64,000 nt of DNA. It comes from Caenorhabditis elegans (taxonomy: Eukaryota > Nematoda > Chromadorea > Rhabditida > Rhabditidae). Every line of letters starts with the position of its first letter. Position 1 is the first letter of the stretch. The translations under genes and the position numbers were made by a program. The notes beneath the pieces are model-generated. The model did no database searches and was not told the DNA's origin. It saw only the letters and a program-made list of their open reading frames with translations. The stretch is taken from positions 19,469,501-19,533,500 of the forward strand of contig NC_003283.11 in the NCBI RefSeq assembly GCF_000002985.6. Direction: 5' to 3'. Below are positions 42,601 through 53,267 of this stretch, piece by piece.

Positions 42601-45600
42601 CGATTTGAAAGTTTTGCAAGTACTCAAAACAAACCGCATGTTTCCATTCGAAAGATTTGTCCATTGTGACGTCATCACATAAAGCTAGGTGATCGTTTTC
42701 CCACCAGTCCTGGCCAATGAATTCTGGCGGCTCAGGCCCGTAGATTTGGTATTTTGCGAAAAGACTGAAAGCGATAATAAAGCAAAATAGAAGAAAAATG
42801 TGTATATAGAACATTTTGCAAATAGAAAAATGGGAATGGAAAAGAAAACGCCTATTTTATCGATTTTATTGCCCCGAAAAATACGATTTTATGAGAAAAA
42901 GTGTTTTGTGTTGTAGAGTTTGTTGGTCAGTGCACAGGGAAGCGAAAATTCCTGCTTCTTCTCGTGGACCCATAAAGTCGCACCGATCTTGGTGCCTTCG
43001 TGGATTGGGCAGGCGGCATGGAGCGTCTGAGAATTCGATTCTCCAGTTGATAGAGTGTTCAGCCAAACTATGACGTCACCGGCTTTAGGTCGGATGTTCA
43101 GGTTCAGCCGGGGGAAGACGGTAGCTGAAATTCTATTTTACTCTTAAGGAAAGTGTCGAGATTAGACCCAGGCTTAGGCTTAGGCTTAAGCTTAAGCTTA
43201 GGCTTAGGCCTTGGCTTAGGCTTAGGCTTAGGCATAGGTTTGGGCCTAGGCTAATGTCAAGGCTTAGCGTAAGGCTTAGGCTTAGGCTTAGGCGTAGGCT
43301 TAGGCTTGCACTTACTTCCACCCTTCTTCGCGATTTGCAAAATCACCAACACAGTAGCAATCCGATTCCCCCGTCCTTCCACCAGCTGCACATTTGTCGC
43401 CGGATTCAGATAATCATAATGTGGAGCATAATACCCATCGGCGTTATAGCTCAAAATCTGCCAGGGCTCCGCGGTGCTCAAATCCAGGGAATTGATGTTA
43501 GCCTGAAGTCCTTCAAAGATCCGTGCGAAGCTCGGACGGCCTGTGTGGATGAGCCATGTTCCGTTGGCGGCTCGGACTTGGGACTTTTCGGGGGTTGTGG
43601 TGAAACCCGAGATTTTCTGGAAACATTTTATGGTATGGAGCAAATTTCAGAGCAAAAGCCTACGAGTTGCTCTAATCGCAGAGCTTCTGCCTCTTGTACA
43701 GCCCGTTTTGCCAGTCTCCGGTGCACCTGGTTGTGGTACTGTAGGATGAAGGGCTCGGAGCTTAGAATTTCAACTTTTCGAATCAAAAGGTGCTTGTGGA
43801 GCCGGTAGCAGACTAGTCTCCCTAAAAAAATTGGAAAATTGTCTTGGAAACTTTTCTAAGTCCACGTGGTGTCAGAGTGTCTCATTTCGGCTTGATCGAC
43901 GTAGATCTACAAAAAATGCGGGAGAAGAGACGCAGAAGGAGCAAAAACTTCCGGCATTTTTTGTAGATCAAACCGTAATCGGGCAGCCTGGCACCATGTG
44001 TAAGTCGTACCATCCCTGGAGCTGTCACCACGGAGCTCCTTCCCACACTTGTCCCATATTTTATCGTTAAACTCAAGGGTCTCATCGGTGAACGGTGTGA
44101 GAAAATTGAAAATGTAGGTGGAATATATGAAAAATATATAGATAGGATACATTTTTAACGGTGTAATAATTAAACTGGGCCCTTATGGGGTGATGGAGGG
44201 TCGCTGAGCAAACATAGAGTCACAGTTGTGTCAATAGTGGTCAGATTGCTAGCCTAAATCTGAATATTAGGCCCGATTTGGCTTGAGTTTGGTGCAGATC
44301 AACCTAATCTGGTTATGCCTAGGCGTAGGCCTAGGCATAGGGCCTAGGTGCACCACAGCACCGCCAACTAAAAACGAAATGGCCAGAGAAATTCGCCGCG
44401 CCGAAAACTTCAATTATCTCCAAAAATCTCCAAATTTTCAGCCGTCGACGACCCATGCACCGCCCCACCTCGCAACCCAGGAGTCGGCGAGTTCCACGCA
44501 ACTCGCTGGGCCTTTGATGGATCGGCCCGCAAGTGTGTCCCATTCGAGTATCGCGGAATGAAGGGCAACTCGAATAACTTCCTGACCCGCGAGAACTGCG
44601 AGAAGCGGTGCCCCGTCTTCCAAAACCCGTGTAAAATCGGCGAGCCCCACATCCAGAACAACCAGTACATGCAGTGCTCCCCACAGCAAGTGTGTCCTGG
44701 AGGACACTATTGCCACGTTGGCACTGAAGCCAACTACTGTTGCAAGGCTCTTGGTATCGTGTGTTTGCTGTGTTTTTAAATCCCCCGTGAAATCCCAAAT
44801 CATAAAATTGACCAGATTTTAAGTTTCAACAGGAGGCTTAATCCTACTTTTCAGGCGGCGACCCGTGTGGACAACCTTTGGACCGAGGAGTCGGAGGATC
44901 CCAGCTCTCCCGCTGGTACTGGAACCAGCAGTCTCAGTGCTGCTTGCCATTCAGCTACTGTGGGCAGAAGGGAACTCAGAATAACTTCCTGACCAAGCAG
45001 GATTGTGATCGGACGTGTTACGGTGAGTTTCAGCAGGAATTAGGATTTTTTAAAATTATACCCCAACCCTTGTGATTCCCGTTTTTGACCCAGTTTTCGA
45101 CCCCCTGACGCCCCCGCTTTTCCAGAACTCGACAACCCATGTGCTCTCGGAGACCCTCAGATGGCTCAGAACAACCGCCCTCTGCAGTGCTCCGCGACCG
45201 CAAGCACCTGCGGAGCCCAGTTCTGGTGTCACTTCGGAGCCAATCAAGACACCACAGTTTGCTGTCCAGGACGAGGTGTGTGTGCATCTGAAGCCTAGTT
45301 TTTTTCCCGTTTCTCGAAATTCCGGTTACCCTGAGAGAACTCAACCCCCGCGTTTTTCAGTCGAATCCCCTCAAATCTGCCAGCAACCGATGGCCGTCGG
45401 AACCGGAGGAGCCACTCTTCCACGTTGGTACTATAACGCGCAGACCATGCAATGTGTCCAGTTCAACTATGCCGGGCGGATGGGAAATCAGAATAACTTC
45501 CAGAGCCAGCAGGCTTGCGAGCAGACGTGTCCAGGTAGGAAGCGCTAGAAGCTTTGGGCCTGGGCCTCTGAGCATGGGCCTCTGAGCCTGGGCCTCTGAG

Positions 45601-48600
45601 CCTAGACTAAGCTCTATTTCAGATCTAGATGATGTCTTTAAAACTTTTCCTCGAAGCTATTACCATTTCCATCCCACCCGCACCCAAACCCCAACACATT
45701 CCAGTGTACGTAAACGTGTGCCCCACCGGTTCGCCGATGCTTGACGCCTCCACCAACAAGCCCGTTCCGTGCACATTCGGCTCGAACTCGTGCGGTGCCG
45801 ATCACTGGTGCCATTTGGGTCTGGTGCCCGACGAGTACCAATGCTGTCCAGGATCACCGACGAATCCCGGAGCGTGTCAAGGTCTTCCAGAGTCGGAAGG
45901 AGTGACCGGTGCACCGGCTCCACCGACTTCCAGATGGTACTACGATCAGACAGATATGCAGTGCAAGCAGTTCACCTATAACGGAAGACGAGGAAATCAG
46001 AACAACTTCCTCACCCAGGAGGATTGTGCAGCCACCTGTGACGGTTTGTGATTGTGCATGTGTGTAGTTTGTAGTGTGTAGTGTGTAGTTTGTAGTTTGT
46101 AGTTTGTAGTGTGTAGCCTCCACTTCTATCTCTATCTCTAACACAACCATCTACAAACTCTTTCATTAACTTTTTCGGTTACTTCTATACATTTTAGTTA
46201 GATTCTGTCAACTACTGGGTTTCCATAAATTCTCGGCAGGAAGTAAAACTTTTAAAATTTCAGTATTTACCAACCCTTGCAACCAGCCAATCGCTCTGCC
46301 AGCCACCCTCTGCTCGGGAACGGGCTCCTCGGACACTTGCGGAGCCAACATGTGGTGCCACATCGGAGCCAACCAGGATTCTACAGTTTGCTGTCCATCG
46401 GGTAAGGCCAGGCATATGAGGGCCTACATCGGCTTCCATGGGCATTTGAAGACCTCTAGACTATTTAGGACATTTTTAGGCTGTTAAGCCCTTATAGGCT
46501 TTTGAGGCCTTCGAAGATCTTTTCCGAAAATACTCACAGACTTTCTTTCAGAAGGAGACCCATGCTCGCTCCCACTGGCCCGCGGATCTGGCAACCAGTT
46601 CATGGACCGTTTCTACTACAACCAGCAGACCGGCTCGTGCCAACAGTTCACCTATTCCGGACTTCACGGAAACCAGAACAACTTCTTGACTCAACAGGCC
46701 TGCGAGGAGCAGTGTGGACCAAACCCGTGCTTCGAAGGCCGCCCGTTCGTCGGAGCCGACGGAAGAACCCAGACATGCTCGGCGTCCGCAAACTTCAACA
46801 CATGCCCATTGAACCATTGGTGTCACATTGGCTCTGATCTTTCGACCACCGTGTGCTGCCCCGGAGCTTCCACCAACGCCTGCAACCTGCCAATGTCCAC
46901 CGGAGAAGGAAACGCCCGGCTTGACCGATTCTACTACGATCAGCAGACCAAGACCTGCAGACCGTTCGTGTATAACGGGCTGAAGGGTAATCAGAACAAC
47001 TTCATCTCCCTGAGAGCTTGCCAGCTATCCTGCCAGCCACTCGACAATCCATGCATCGGACAGCCCGCCACCACTGCCGCCGGCCAGGTGCTCTTCTGCT
47101 CGATCACTAACAAAGACTCCTGCCCTGTGAACTTCTGGTGCCACATCGGAGCTACACCGGAGACCACCGTATGCTGTCCTGGAGCCACTAACCCGTGCTC
47201 TGTGCCTTTGGCGCCAGGTACAGGAAACGCTGGATTGGCAAGATACTACTATAATCCAGATGATAGGGTAGGTTCTGGGCTTAGGCTTTTAGGCTTTCAG
47301 GCCGAAAATCCAAAAATTTCCAGCAATGCCTCCCATTCCAATACAACGGAAAACGCGGAAACCAGAACAACTTCGAGAACCAAGCAGACTGCGAGAGGAC
47401 GTGTCCAGGTAGAGTAGTCCGGGCTATCAGAAATTTTTGATCGGCGTTGGATACAGGAACTTTGTCTTTTTTTTTGTTGCATGATCTAACTGTTTTACTA
47501 ACCCTTTGGCTTTAAGCCTCTATCACAGGCTTTAAGCCTAGGCTGCAAGCCTACTCACACCAAGTTCAGTATTCATCAATCCTTGCCTCGGAGAGGTGAT
47601 CCTCGAGGACGGAGCACCCAAGCCGTGCAAGCCGCTGCTCAAGAACTCGTGTGGCTCCGCGACAGAGTTCTGTCACACTGGAAACCCATCGGATCAAAAC
47701 TCGAGCTTCTGCTGCCCAAGGATCAATCGTGAGTTTACTGAGCCTCCAAAAACTCTGAGAATCGAAAATTTTCAGAGGATCCTTGCAATGCATTCGTCAG
47801 GAATGGAGAAGGCAACTTCAACATGACCAGGTACTACTACAATCCTGTGGAAGGCGACTGCTTCTCCTTCCAGTACAGAGGGCTCAAGGGGAATGAGAAT
47901 AATTTCCTGACGCTGAAAATGTGCCAGGAGACTTGTAAGCCATGTAAGCCGCCAGGTCTAGACAAAACACCCTTTATAAGGATCTGATTCCAGTGACCAC
48001 CGCGTGCTTCGGAGGAGAATCTCCACTGATGAACAACGGACGAGTAGTTCAATGCCACAACCACGTGTGCCCGACATCTCACTACTGCCACCGAGGCGCT
48101 GACGTCAGATCTACCGTATGCTGCGCGCGACGTGGCAACTCTTGTGATCAGCAGCTCATGCTCGGCGTCGGTGACGCTGCGATCGATCGGTACTACTACG
48201 ACACTACAGACGACGCGTGCATGGCGTTCAACTACACCGGCGTCGGCGGGAATGAGAATAACTTTTTGACGAAGGCAGAGTGTCAGATTGCGTGCCCCGG
48301 GTACCGGGGGTACTGTCCTCACGGGAAGCCTGATGTGACGGACCACTCGCTGACGACGTGCGGGATTGATACTGGTTGCCCGAGGGATCATGTCTGCCAC
48401 GTCAGCAAGCGGGGATCGAAGACCGTGTGCTGTCCGGATCCGGGTAGGTGGAATTCTTGATTTAGGCTTAGGCTTAGGCTTGGGCTTAGGCATAGGCTTA
48501 AGCTTAGGTTTAAGATTAGCCTTAGGTTTAAGCTTAGCCTTACACTTAGGCTTAGGCTTAGGCTTAGGCTTAGGCTTAGGCTAAGGCATAGACTTAGGCT

Positions 48601-49152
48601 TAGGCTTAGGATTACATTAGGCTGAGACTTAGGCTTAGGCTTAAGTCTACGCTTATGTTTAGGCTCCGGCTTAGGCTTATGCTTAGGCTTAAGCTTAGGT
48701 TTAAGATTAGCCTTAGGTTTAAGCTTAGCCTTACACTTAGGCTTAGGCTTAGGCTTAGGCTTAGGCTTAGGCTAAGGCATAGACTTAGGCTTAGGCTTAG
48801 GATTACATTAGGCTGAGACTTAGGCTTAGGCTTAGCTGTGCTAGCAGACATAATTTCGGTAGAAAATTGGCCCGAACGAACATTACTGCAAACATGTTTC
48901 AAAATTAAAAATTTCAGCATCCTTCTGCCTGGTCCGAGCCGATCCGGGCCCTTGCAATCGAGAAATCCCCCGATGGGCCTACGACAAGGCCTCTGGCTCC
49001 TGCAAAAAATTTATGTAGGCCCGAATCCCTCCATGTTTCACAAAAAAAATGGCAACAATTTTTGCAGATTCGGCGGATGTCAGGGCAACCTGAACAACTT
49101 TGACACAGTGCAAAAGTGCACGGAAATTTGCTGTGATAAGGGCTACAACTAG
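33612..49152 (+). CDS. Large secreted multi-Kunitz / lustrin-type cysteine-rich protein
   Basis: I joined 23 exons with consistent phases: 33612-33804, 34254-34335, 34498-34604, 35340-35753, 36395-36559, 36871-37063, 37786-37895, 38191-38334, 39474-40161, 40527-40780, 44442-44753, 44855-45022, 45126-45275, 45361-45534, 45705-46043, 46264-46401, 46552-47267, 47324-47408, 47570-47728, 47776-47943, 47994-48443, 48918-49014, 49068-49152 (5,391 nt, 1,796 residues). [19 protein letters not shown] is the signal peptide. TTGCAG lies just upstream of the ATG. About 17 Kunitz domains (..RFYY....C..F.Y.G..GN.NNF.....C...C) alternate with about 14 lustrin-type domains (NPC..G.P....C....CP...WCH.G...TTVCCPG). 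Most Kunitz domains lack the second and fourth cysteines; the last has all six. The intron after 37895 needs a GC donor. Two prolyl 4-hydroxylase genes sit antisense in the 40781-44441 intron. Probably a matrix or cuticle protein. Protease inhibition is doubtful for most domains. Confidence 0.9.
34663..38099 (-). repeat. Nine tRNA-derived repeats in Kunitz-gene introns
   Basis: Copies at about 34663-34730, 34861-34925, 35165-35246, 35993-36060, 36151-36215, 37103-37176, 37400-37473, 37569-37641 and 38023-38099, all on the minus strand (antisense to the gene). Each has A-box-like TGGCGCAGTGGGA or TGGCGCAGTGTGA and B-box-like GGTTCGACCCC. Five copies (3, 6, 7, 8 and 9) carry 6-11 extra bases (CTTAAATTTCC-like) between the boxes. 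Anticodon stems are poor and no CCA or proper acceptor stem is visible, so these are tRNA-derived repeats, not functional tRNAs. Confidence 0.7.
36323..36343. repeat. 21-base poly-C tract
   Basis: Uninterrupted C run ~50 bp upstream of the exon starting at 36395, within the intron. Long G/C mononucleotide tracts in C. elegans depend on the DOG-1/FANCJ helicase for stability (established knowledge). Confidence 0.95.
39130..39375. repeat. ~31 bp minisatellite in Kunitz-gene intron
   Basis: Seven or eight degenerate copies of the GACTGAAAATTTGAATTTCC unit seen in the DUF19 gene at 5330. Confidence 0.85.
40224..40362. mobile_element. Palindromic MITE (GATCAAACC family), copy 1
   Basis: CACGTAGTGCCAGGCTGTCC at one end and the complement-like GGGACACTCTGACACCACGTG at the other, with inner arms GGTTTGATCTACAAAAAATGC and GCATTTTTCGTAGATCTACG. 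This is a widespread C. elegans-type hairpin repeat. A second copy lies at 43858-44000. Confidence 0.75.
40795..41235. repeat. Interstitial TTAGGC array in Kunitz-gene intron
   Basis: Begins with eight or so perfect TTAGGC hexamers directly after an exon and then degenerates (TCAGGC, TTGGGC). The ORFs through it, such as [15 protein letters not shown] types, are artefacts of the hexamer. Confidence 0.95.
41280..42814 (-). CDS. Prolyl 4-hydroxylase alpha-type protein, downstream copy
   Basis: Minus-strand exons 42814-42485, 41878-41480 and 41432-41280 (all phase 0) give 293 residues. An N-terminal hydrophobic segment ([18 protein letters not shown]) is a signal peptide or anchor. The catalytic double-stranded beta-helix has the iron ligands H176-x-D178 in YAAHHDYL and H249 in [13 protein letters not shown], with K259 positioned to bind 2-oxoglutarate. 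GGATVFPRL is the conserved core strand. It is a short form like C. elegans PHY-3/PHY-4, lacking the long peptide-binding half of vertebrate P4HA. It should hydroxylate prolines in collagen-like or proline-rich substrates in the ER. It lies 74 bp after the stop of a paralogue and inside an intron of the Kunitz gene. The final intron is only 47 bp. It may correspond to the phy-4 locus by recall. Confidence 0.88.
41930..42425. repeat. ~178 bp tandem repeat in hydroxylase intron
   Basis: Two full units and a partial one, each with TTTCCTCAGTTGAAAGTTTT or a close variant, AACCATTGAGGAGATA, GAGACGCAGACGACGAGATT and CTCTGCGTCTCCTCGCCGCC. Related to the array at 28730-29760. Confidence 0.8.
42889..44152 (-). 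CDS. Prolyl 4-hydroxylase alpha-type protein, upstream copy
   Basis: Minus-strand exons 44152-44011, 43821-43664, 43616-43316 and 43124-42889 give 278 residues with all phases consistent. The N terminus [18 protein letters not shown] is a signal or anchor. Catalytic residues are H166-x-D168 in [10 protein letters not shown]236 in [13 protein letters not shown], and K246 for 2-oxoglutarate. KKGGTTVFP is the conserved strand. Residues ~50-100 include a charged helical segment ([20 protein letters not shown]). Like its neighbour it is a short PHY-3/PHY-4-type enzyme that should act in the secretory pathway. Intron 1 is almost entirely a palindromic MITE and intron 3 a TTAGGC array. Spacing to the next gene (74 bp) would suit an operon or simple tandem duplication. 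Confidence 0.88.
43165..43315. repeat. TTAGGC array in hydroxylase intron 3
   Basis: Nearly fills the intron between 43124 and 43316 and abuts the splice donor at 43315. It produces spurious LSLSLSLGL ORFs. Confidence 0.95.
43858..44000. mobile_element. Palindromic MITE, copy 2, in hydroxylase intron 1
   Basis: Ends CACGTGGTGTCAGAGTGTCT and GGCAGCCTGGCACCATGTG, with inner GTAGATCTACAAAAAATGCG arms. Same family as 40224-40362, in inverted orientation. Confidence 0.75.
48460..48835. repeat. TTAGGC array with internal ~190 bp duplication
   Basis: Degenerate hexamers in the Kunitz-gene intron after 48443. A block containing AAGATTAGCCTTAGGTTTAA, GCTTAGCCTTACACTTAGGC and GGATTACATTAGGCTGAGAC occurs twice (about 48500-48645 and 48690-48835), so the array grew by a second, longer-unit duplication. 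Confidence 0.9.
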
Positions 49153-49579
49153 CACTTATCATCACTCATCACTATTTACCCTTTTTCACACACCTACCGT
49201 ATACCAATTTACCCCACCCATTTTTGAATTTTCTGTGTGCTCTTGTTGTGTGACGTGTCGAATTTTTGCGAATTTTTTCCCGCCAAAAAAAAAGTGAGTT
49301 TCAGGTCGGTTTAGTGTGCATTTTACAGCTACCCTATCGCTTTGCAACCACAATTTTTTTGGGCCTCGAGGAAGATCAGGGGATTGGTATACGGTACCCT
49401 TATTAACCTAACAGTTTCCCGGTCTAACACTAACCAATTATCGATTTTTTCATTTACGTAACAGCGCCGATCAAAAATAATCAATAATCATAATCCGAGA
49501 ATGCGTCAGGAATGTGATAAGTTTCATATTTAAAATCACTTTTTTCAATTTTTTTTTCTAAAAAATTTGAATTTTCCAG

Positions 49580-50226
49580 AACAACTTTGCCTATTGTCAA
49601 TTGATCGGGGAGCGTGTGGAGGACGGCAGACAAGATACGCGTATAATAGGCAGACTGTGAGTTAAATTATTGAAATCTACGTGTAAAATGCGGAGATTTG
49701 ACCCCCATATTGACTAGGTTTCGATTTAGGCCGAAAATTTGCCTTAAAACGGCCTGATTGGGCCTGAACTGGTCCAAAATTTGGAAAACTGATAAATAAG
49801 CAACAGTGTTTTAAATAAAATAAATAATTAAGAAAGTAAATTTTGGTTCGAAATTTGGCCTGAAACGGCCTAATTTGGCCCAAAACGACCCGAAAAAGGC
49901 CCTAATGGCCATATTCTCAATACCAAGCCAATATGAAAGTTAACTTATCAAGCTTAGTCTTAAATCAGTTGTAAACTAGCAAAAACAGGAAACTATCAGC
50001 TCGGCCCGAAACGGCCCGGAAAAGCCCGAAATCTCTTTTTTTTCAAAACCTAGCCAATAAGGGTGTCAAATTATATCAGAATTTCATGGAGAATTTGAAT
50101 TTTCAACTCAAAACCTTTCAGAATCAATGTGTCGCGTTCGAGTACACCGGTTGCGGTGGAAATTTGAACAATTTCGTGTCGATCGCCGATTGCCAGGCGA
50201 CTTGCGGGAGTGTAGGCTTCCGATAA
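49580..50226 (+). CDS. Alternative terminal exons with a six-cysteine Kunitz domain
   Basis: Exons 49580-49656 and 50122-50226 encode one Kunitz domain (CLLSIDRGACGGRQTRYAYN, then CVAFEYTGCGGNLNNF, then DCQATC) ending GSVGFR and TAA. The first exon accepts phase 1, exactly the phase left by the Kunitz-gene exon ending at 48443, and cannot follow 49014 or 49152. The pair totals 182 nt, the same as the 48918-49014 plus 49068-49152 pair. It is best read as a mutually exclusive 3-prime end of the big gene. A separate small gene is possible but I found no start codon or signal peptide for one. All six cysteines are present. The P1 position after the second cysteine is glycine. Confidence 0.7.
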
Positions 50227-50667
50227 AGTCTAATTTTTTTTTCAATTTTTCACCCTTTTTTTATAATTTTGTGCATCTCCGTCTGCTCTTTCTCAAAACC
50301 TTATGCCAAGCTCTTTCCACGTTTTTTCGAGAAAAAATATATTTTCGAAAATCTGAAACCGCCCAATTTTTTTTGTATATTCTGTCCCAAAATATTTATG
50401 ACTCCTATTAAAATTAATATATATATATAATATGTTTATTTTCCAATTATTAATTGCAATTTTTGCTGACAGTTTTTTTCACAATTTATAATACAAAAAA
50501 TAAAAATTTTATTTTTTATTAATATATTGTACAGATCAATCAATAAAAATATAATACAAAATTAATGTTTTTGTGAAAATTTAAAAAAAATATGGGGGTA
50601 TTCACAACCCGGTGACTGATAAGTTATCGGTAAATTGTTGCCGGAAATTTACAAATTTCCAGACAAA
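50227..50667. other. Convergent 3-prime region, no gene
   Basis: AT-rich DNA between two convergent genes, with AATAAAAATATAAT near 50524 as a probable poly-A signal for one or both strands. Confidence 0.5.
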
Positions 50668-53267
50668 TTATTTGAACTTGGGCTTAAAATCCGGGTCAAT
50701 AGCTGGTGTGCTGACTGGTGTCACAATTGGAAGGGATTCAGTTGAAGAGTATTGAGATTCTTTTGATGACGAATCAGTGGAAAGAGATGGAGACTGGAGG
50801 GATGCACATGGAGCCACCTGGTCTTCCTCGCCGGCCTGGAAAATTTTGGAAGTTAGGATTTATCTTGAAAACTAGAAGAGATACAAACAATTTGGGTACT
50901 GAAAAATTGTAGAGCTTGAAATTTTACACATTTTGCTAGTTGAAAAATTTTTTGTTACTCTCAACATTGCAGAGTTATGAACATATTTGCAAAGTTTGCA
51001 AACCCAAAAAAAAAATTTTTTTTCGAAATTTTGGGTCTCACCGCGAACAGTGTTGTGTTTCAGTGATTTTGTTGAAGAATTTTAATAAATAAAGTAGTAA
51101 AATAATTGATAAATATTTTACATCAAAAATGAGTCAAAAACCTTAATAATTAGCAGAGTTATAATGTTTTGAACTTTTTGAAAAATTCCGAAAAAATGTT
51201 TTTTTTTTAAGTTTTTAGGTCTCACACCGAAAAGTGTCCTGGTAATATAGTTATAAGTATTTTCATTAAAACTTTACACTGATAAAATAGACACATATTT
51301 GATGTACGTTTTAAACAAAAAATAAACCAAAAATCTGCAAAATGAGCAGAGTTGTGAAGTTTTGAACTTTTTGAAAATTTCCAAAAAACATTTTTGTAAA
51401 TTTTTGCAATTTTTTTAAAATTCAAATATTTCAAAATCTTGAAAACTTCTCACCTCAATAAGCTTCAACCTCTGCACAAGCTTCTCACTGAACCGCTCTC
51501 TGTATCCCGGCGAGATATCGTCCATAAGAAGGTACAAGCTATCGTAGTACTTTGTGAAAAGCTCCAATCTCGTGAAATCTCCGACCATACAGTCCGATCT
51601 GAGACTTGTGATTCTCCATCCCTTCAATGTGAGCTCCAGGCAATATGGTTGAGCTTCTAAGGTGGTGACATTGACAAAAATGAGGTCAGGCGTGCGTGGG
51701 AGCATCTCCGACACTGAGATGGATTGGACGGCGAACGAAAGTTCGTGGACGGCAGCTGAAAGTAGCGTGAGTGAAAAATGAGTAACATTTTCAAATTCCC
51801 CGTAAAATTCTGAGTATGAAAGATAAAAATTTGAGCTCGAAACGTTAGTTTTGGGGAACAGGAGAAGTGGCTCAACTGGGTAGAGGGACGCAAATGGTCC
51901 GAAAGGTCACAGGTTCGACCCCCACTACGCCCAAATAATTTTCTCTTGCTGAGATTGGCTAGAAAACATGGGAATTATTGAGTGTACACGTAGCTCAACT
52001 GGGTAGAGGGACAATTTTGGCTCAGAAGGTCACAGGTTCGACCCCCACTAAGCCCAAATAATTTTCTCTTGCTGAGATTGGCTAGAAAACATGGGAGTTA
52101 TTGAGTGTACACGTAGCTCAACTGGGTAGAGGGACAATTTTGGCTCAGAAGGTCACAGGTTCGACCCCCGTTGAGCTCAATATTTTTCCTCAGTTGTATT
52201 CAGGCCAACTAGATTAGAAATTTGATTAGTTCAAGCCCTTACCAATTGCTTCCAGTTCCAATGACGATTCACCACCTCTCGATGCTGGGTTGGTGCCTGC
52301 TGACCGGTTGATTGATGATACCTTGTGAAGAGACATTGGGACAGAACTGCAACGAAATTATAGTGTAATAAAATGTCACGTGGTTTTTCTGTTTTATCAG
52401 TCTCTTGTTTTTTTTTAGAACAATTTTTGATGCACGTGGGTGTCTGGTGAGGACAAATACTTCCCCGTCTGATTTTTTTTTTTGCAATTTTTGATCTATG
52501 AAATTGAAAAGGGGTTGTTTTTGAGTTGGTTTACGTGAAAATTGCAAAAATTTTGGACTAAATTTCAATTTTTGAGGCCTAAAATAGACCATATTTACAG
52601 AAAATAATACATTTTGTTGAGCCAAAATGGATGACAAAATTTAGCACATTTTTTTGTAACACGGTATAAGTCTAAAGCAGACCAAAAACCCAAATTTTCT
52701 CAGATTTCTAAAAAACGAGCCAAAACAGACGTCAAATTCAAGAATTTTAGGGACAGGTATGGACTAAAACTTGGTCTTAAAATTTTTTAAAGCTAGCTAA
52801 AATATGTGCCAAATTTGCCCTAAAACTCAAATTTTTAAAACCGAGCTAAAATGTATGTCAATTTTATGCAATTTCAAGGGCTTTTGGCCTAAAACCAGAA
52901 TTTCCGAAAACGAGCAAATTTTGATGTCAAATTTATTATTTTTCTAGCCAAATTTGCCCTGAAACTTAGATTTTCTGAAAACGAGCCGAAATGATTTAAT
53001 TTTTTTTAACCTTAACTTCAAATTTCCAACTAAAACCGCCGCGTTTTGGCCTAAAAACCCAAATTTCCAAAACCGAGCAATTTTGGATGTCAAAACTCCC
53101 GCTTACCCAGTCGGACTGCCGACATTTCCGCATCTCAGGCACGGAATCGGCTCGGATTTGAGCATTTTCGCCAGTGAGCTCGTCGGTGGGGACGTGGTGG
53201 AGGACGGGGCGAACGGACTGCCCTCAAATAGTGATGCACTACGGTTTCGTGGTGGTAATGACGTCAT
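50668..53267 (-). CDS. GSKIP-domain protein (GSK3-interacting protein family)
   Basis: Minus-strand exons 53267-53107, 52346-52243, 51755-51454 and 50835-50668 give 244 residues. The in-frame extension to 53294 begins with TTG, so the ATG at 53267 (MTSLPPRNRS) is used. Residues ~89-189 form a GSKIP (DUF727) domain: a beta-rich part with YCLELTLKGWRITSL, then the C-terminal helix SPGYRERFSEKLVQRLKLIE, which matches the GSK3-binding helix of human GSKIP (SPAYREAFGNALLQRLE). The first ~88 residues are serine/proline-rich with CLRCG. The last ~55 are serine-rich and end DPDFKPKFK. Human GSKIP is only 139 residues, so both ends are extensions. Expected role: cytoplasmic scaffold or inhibitor of GSK3. 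Intron 2 contains three tRNA-like repeats. Confidence 0.85.
51866..52176 (+). repeat. Three tRNA-like repeats in the GSKIP-gene intron
   Basis: Copies at about 51866-51933, 51988-52054 and 52112-52176, each with GCTCAACTGGGTAGAGGGA (A-box-like) and AGGTCACAGGTTCGACCCCC (B-box-like). The last two share a 123 bp period with TTTCTCTTGCTGAGATTGGC between them. They lie antisense to the host gene, as do the Kunitz-intron copies. Confidence 0.65.
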
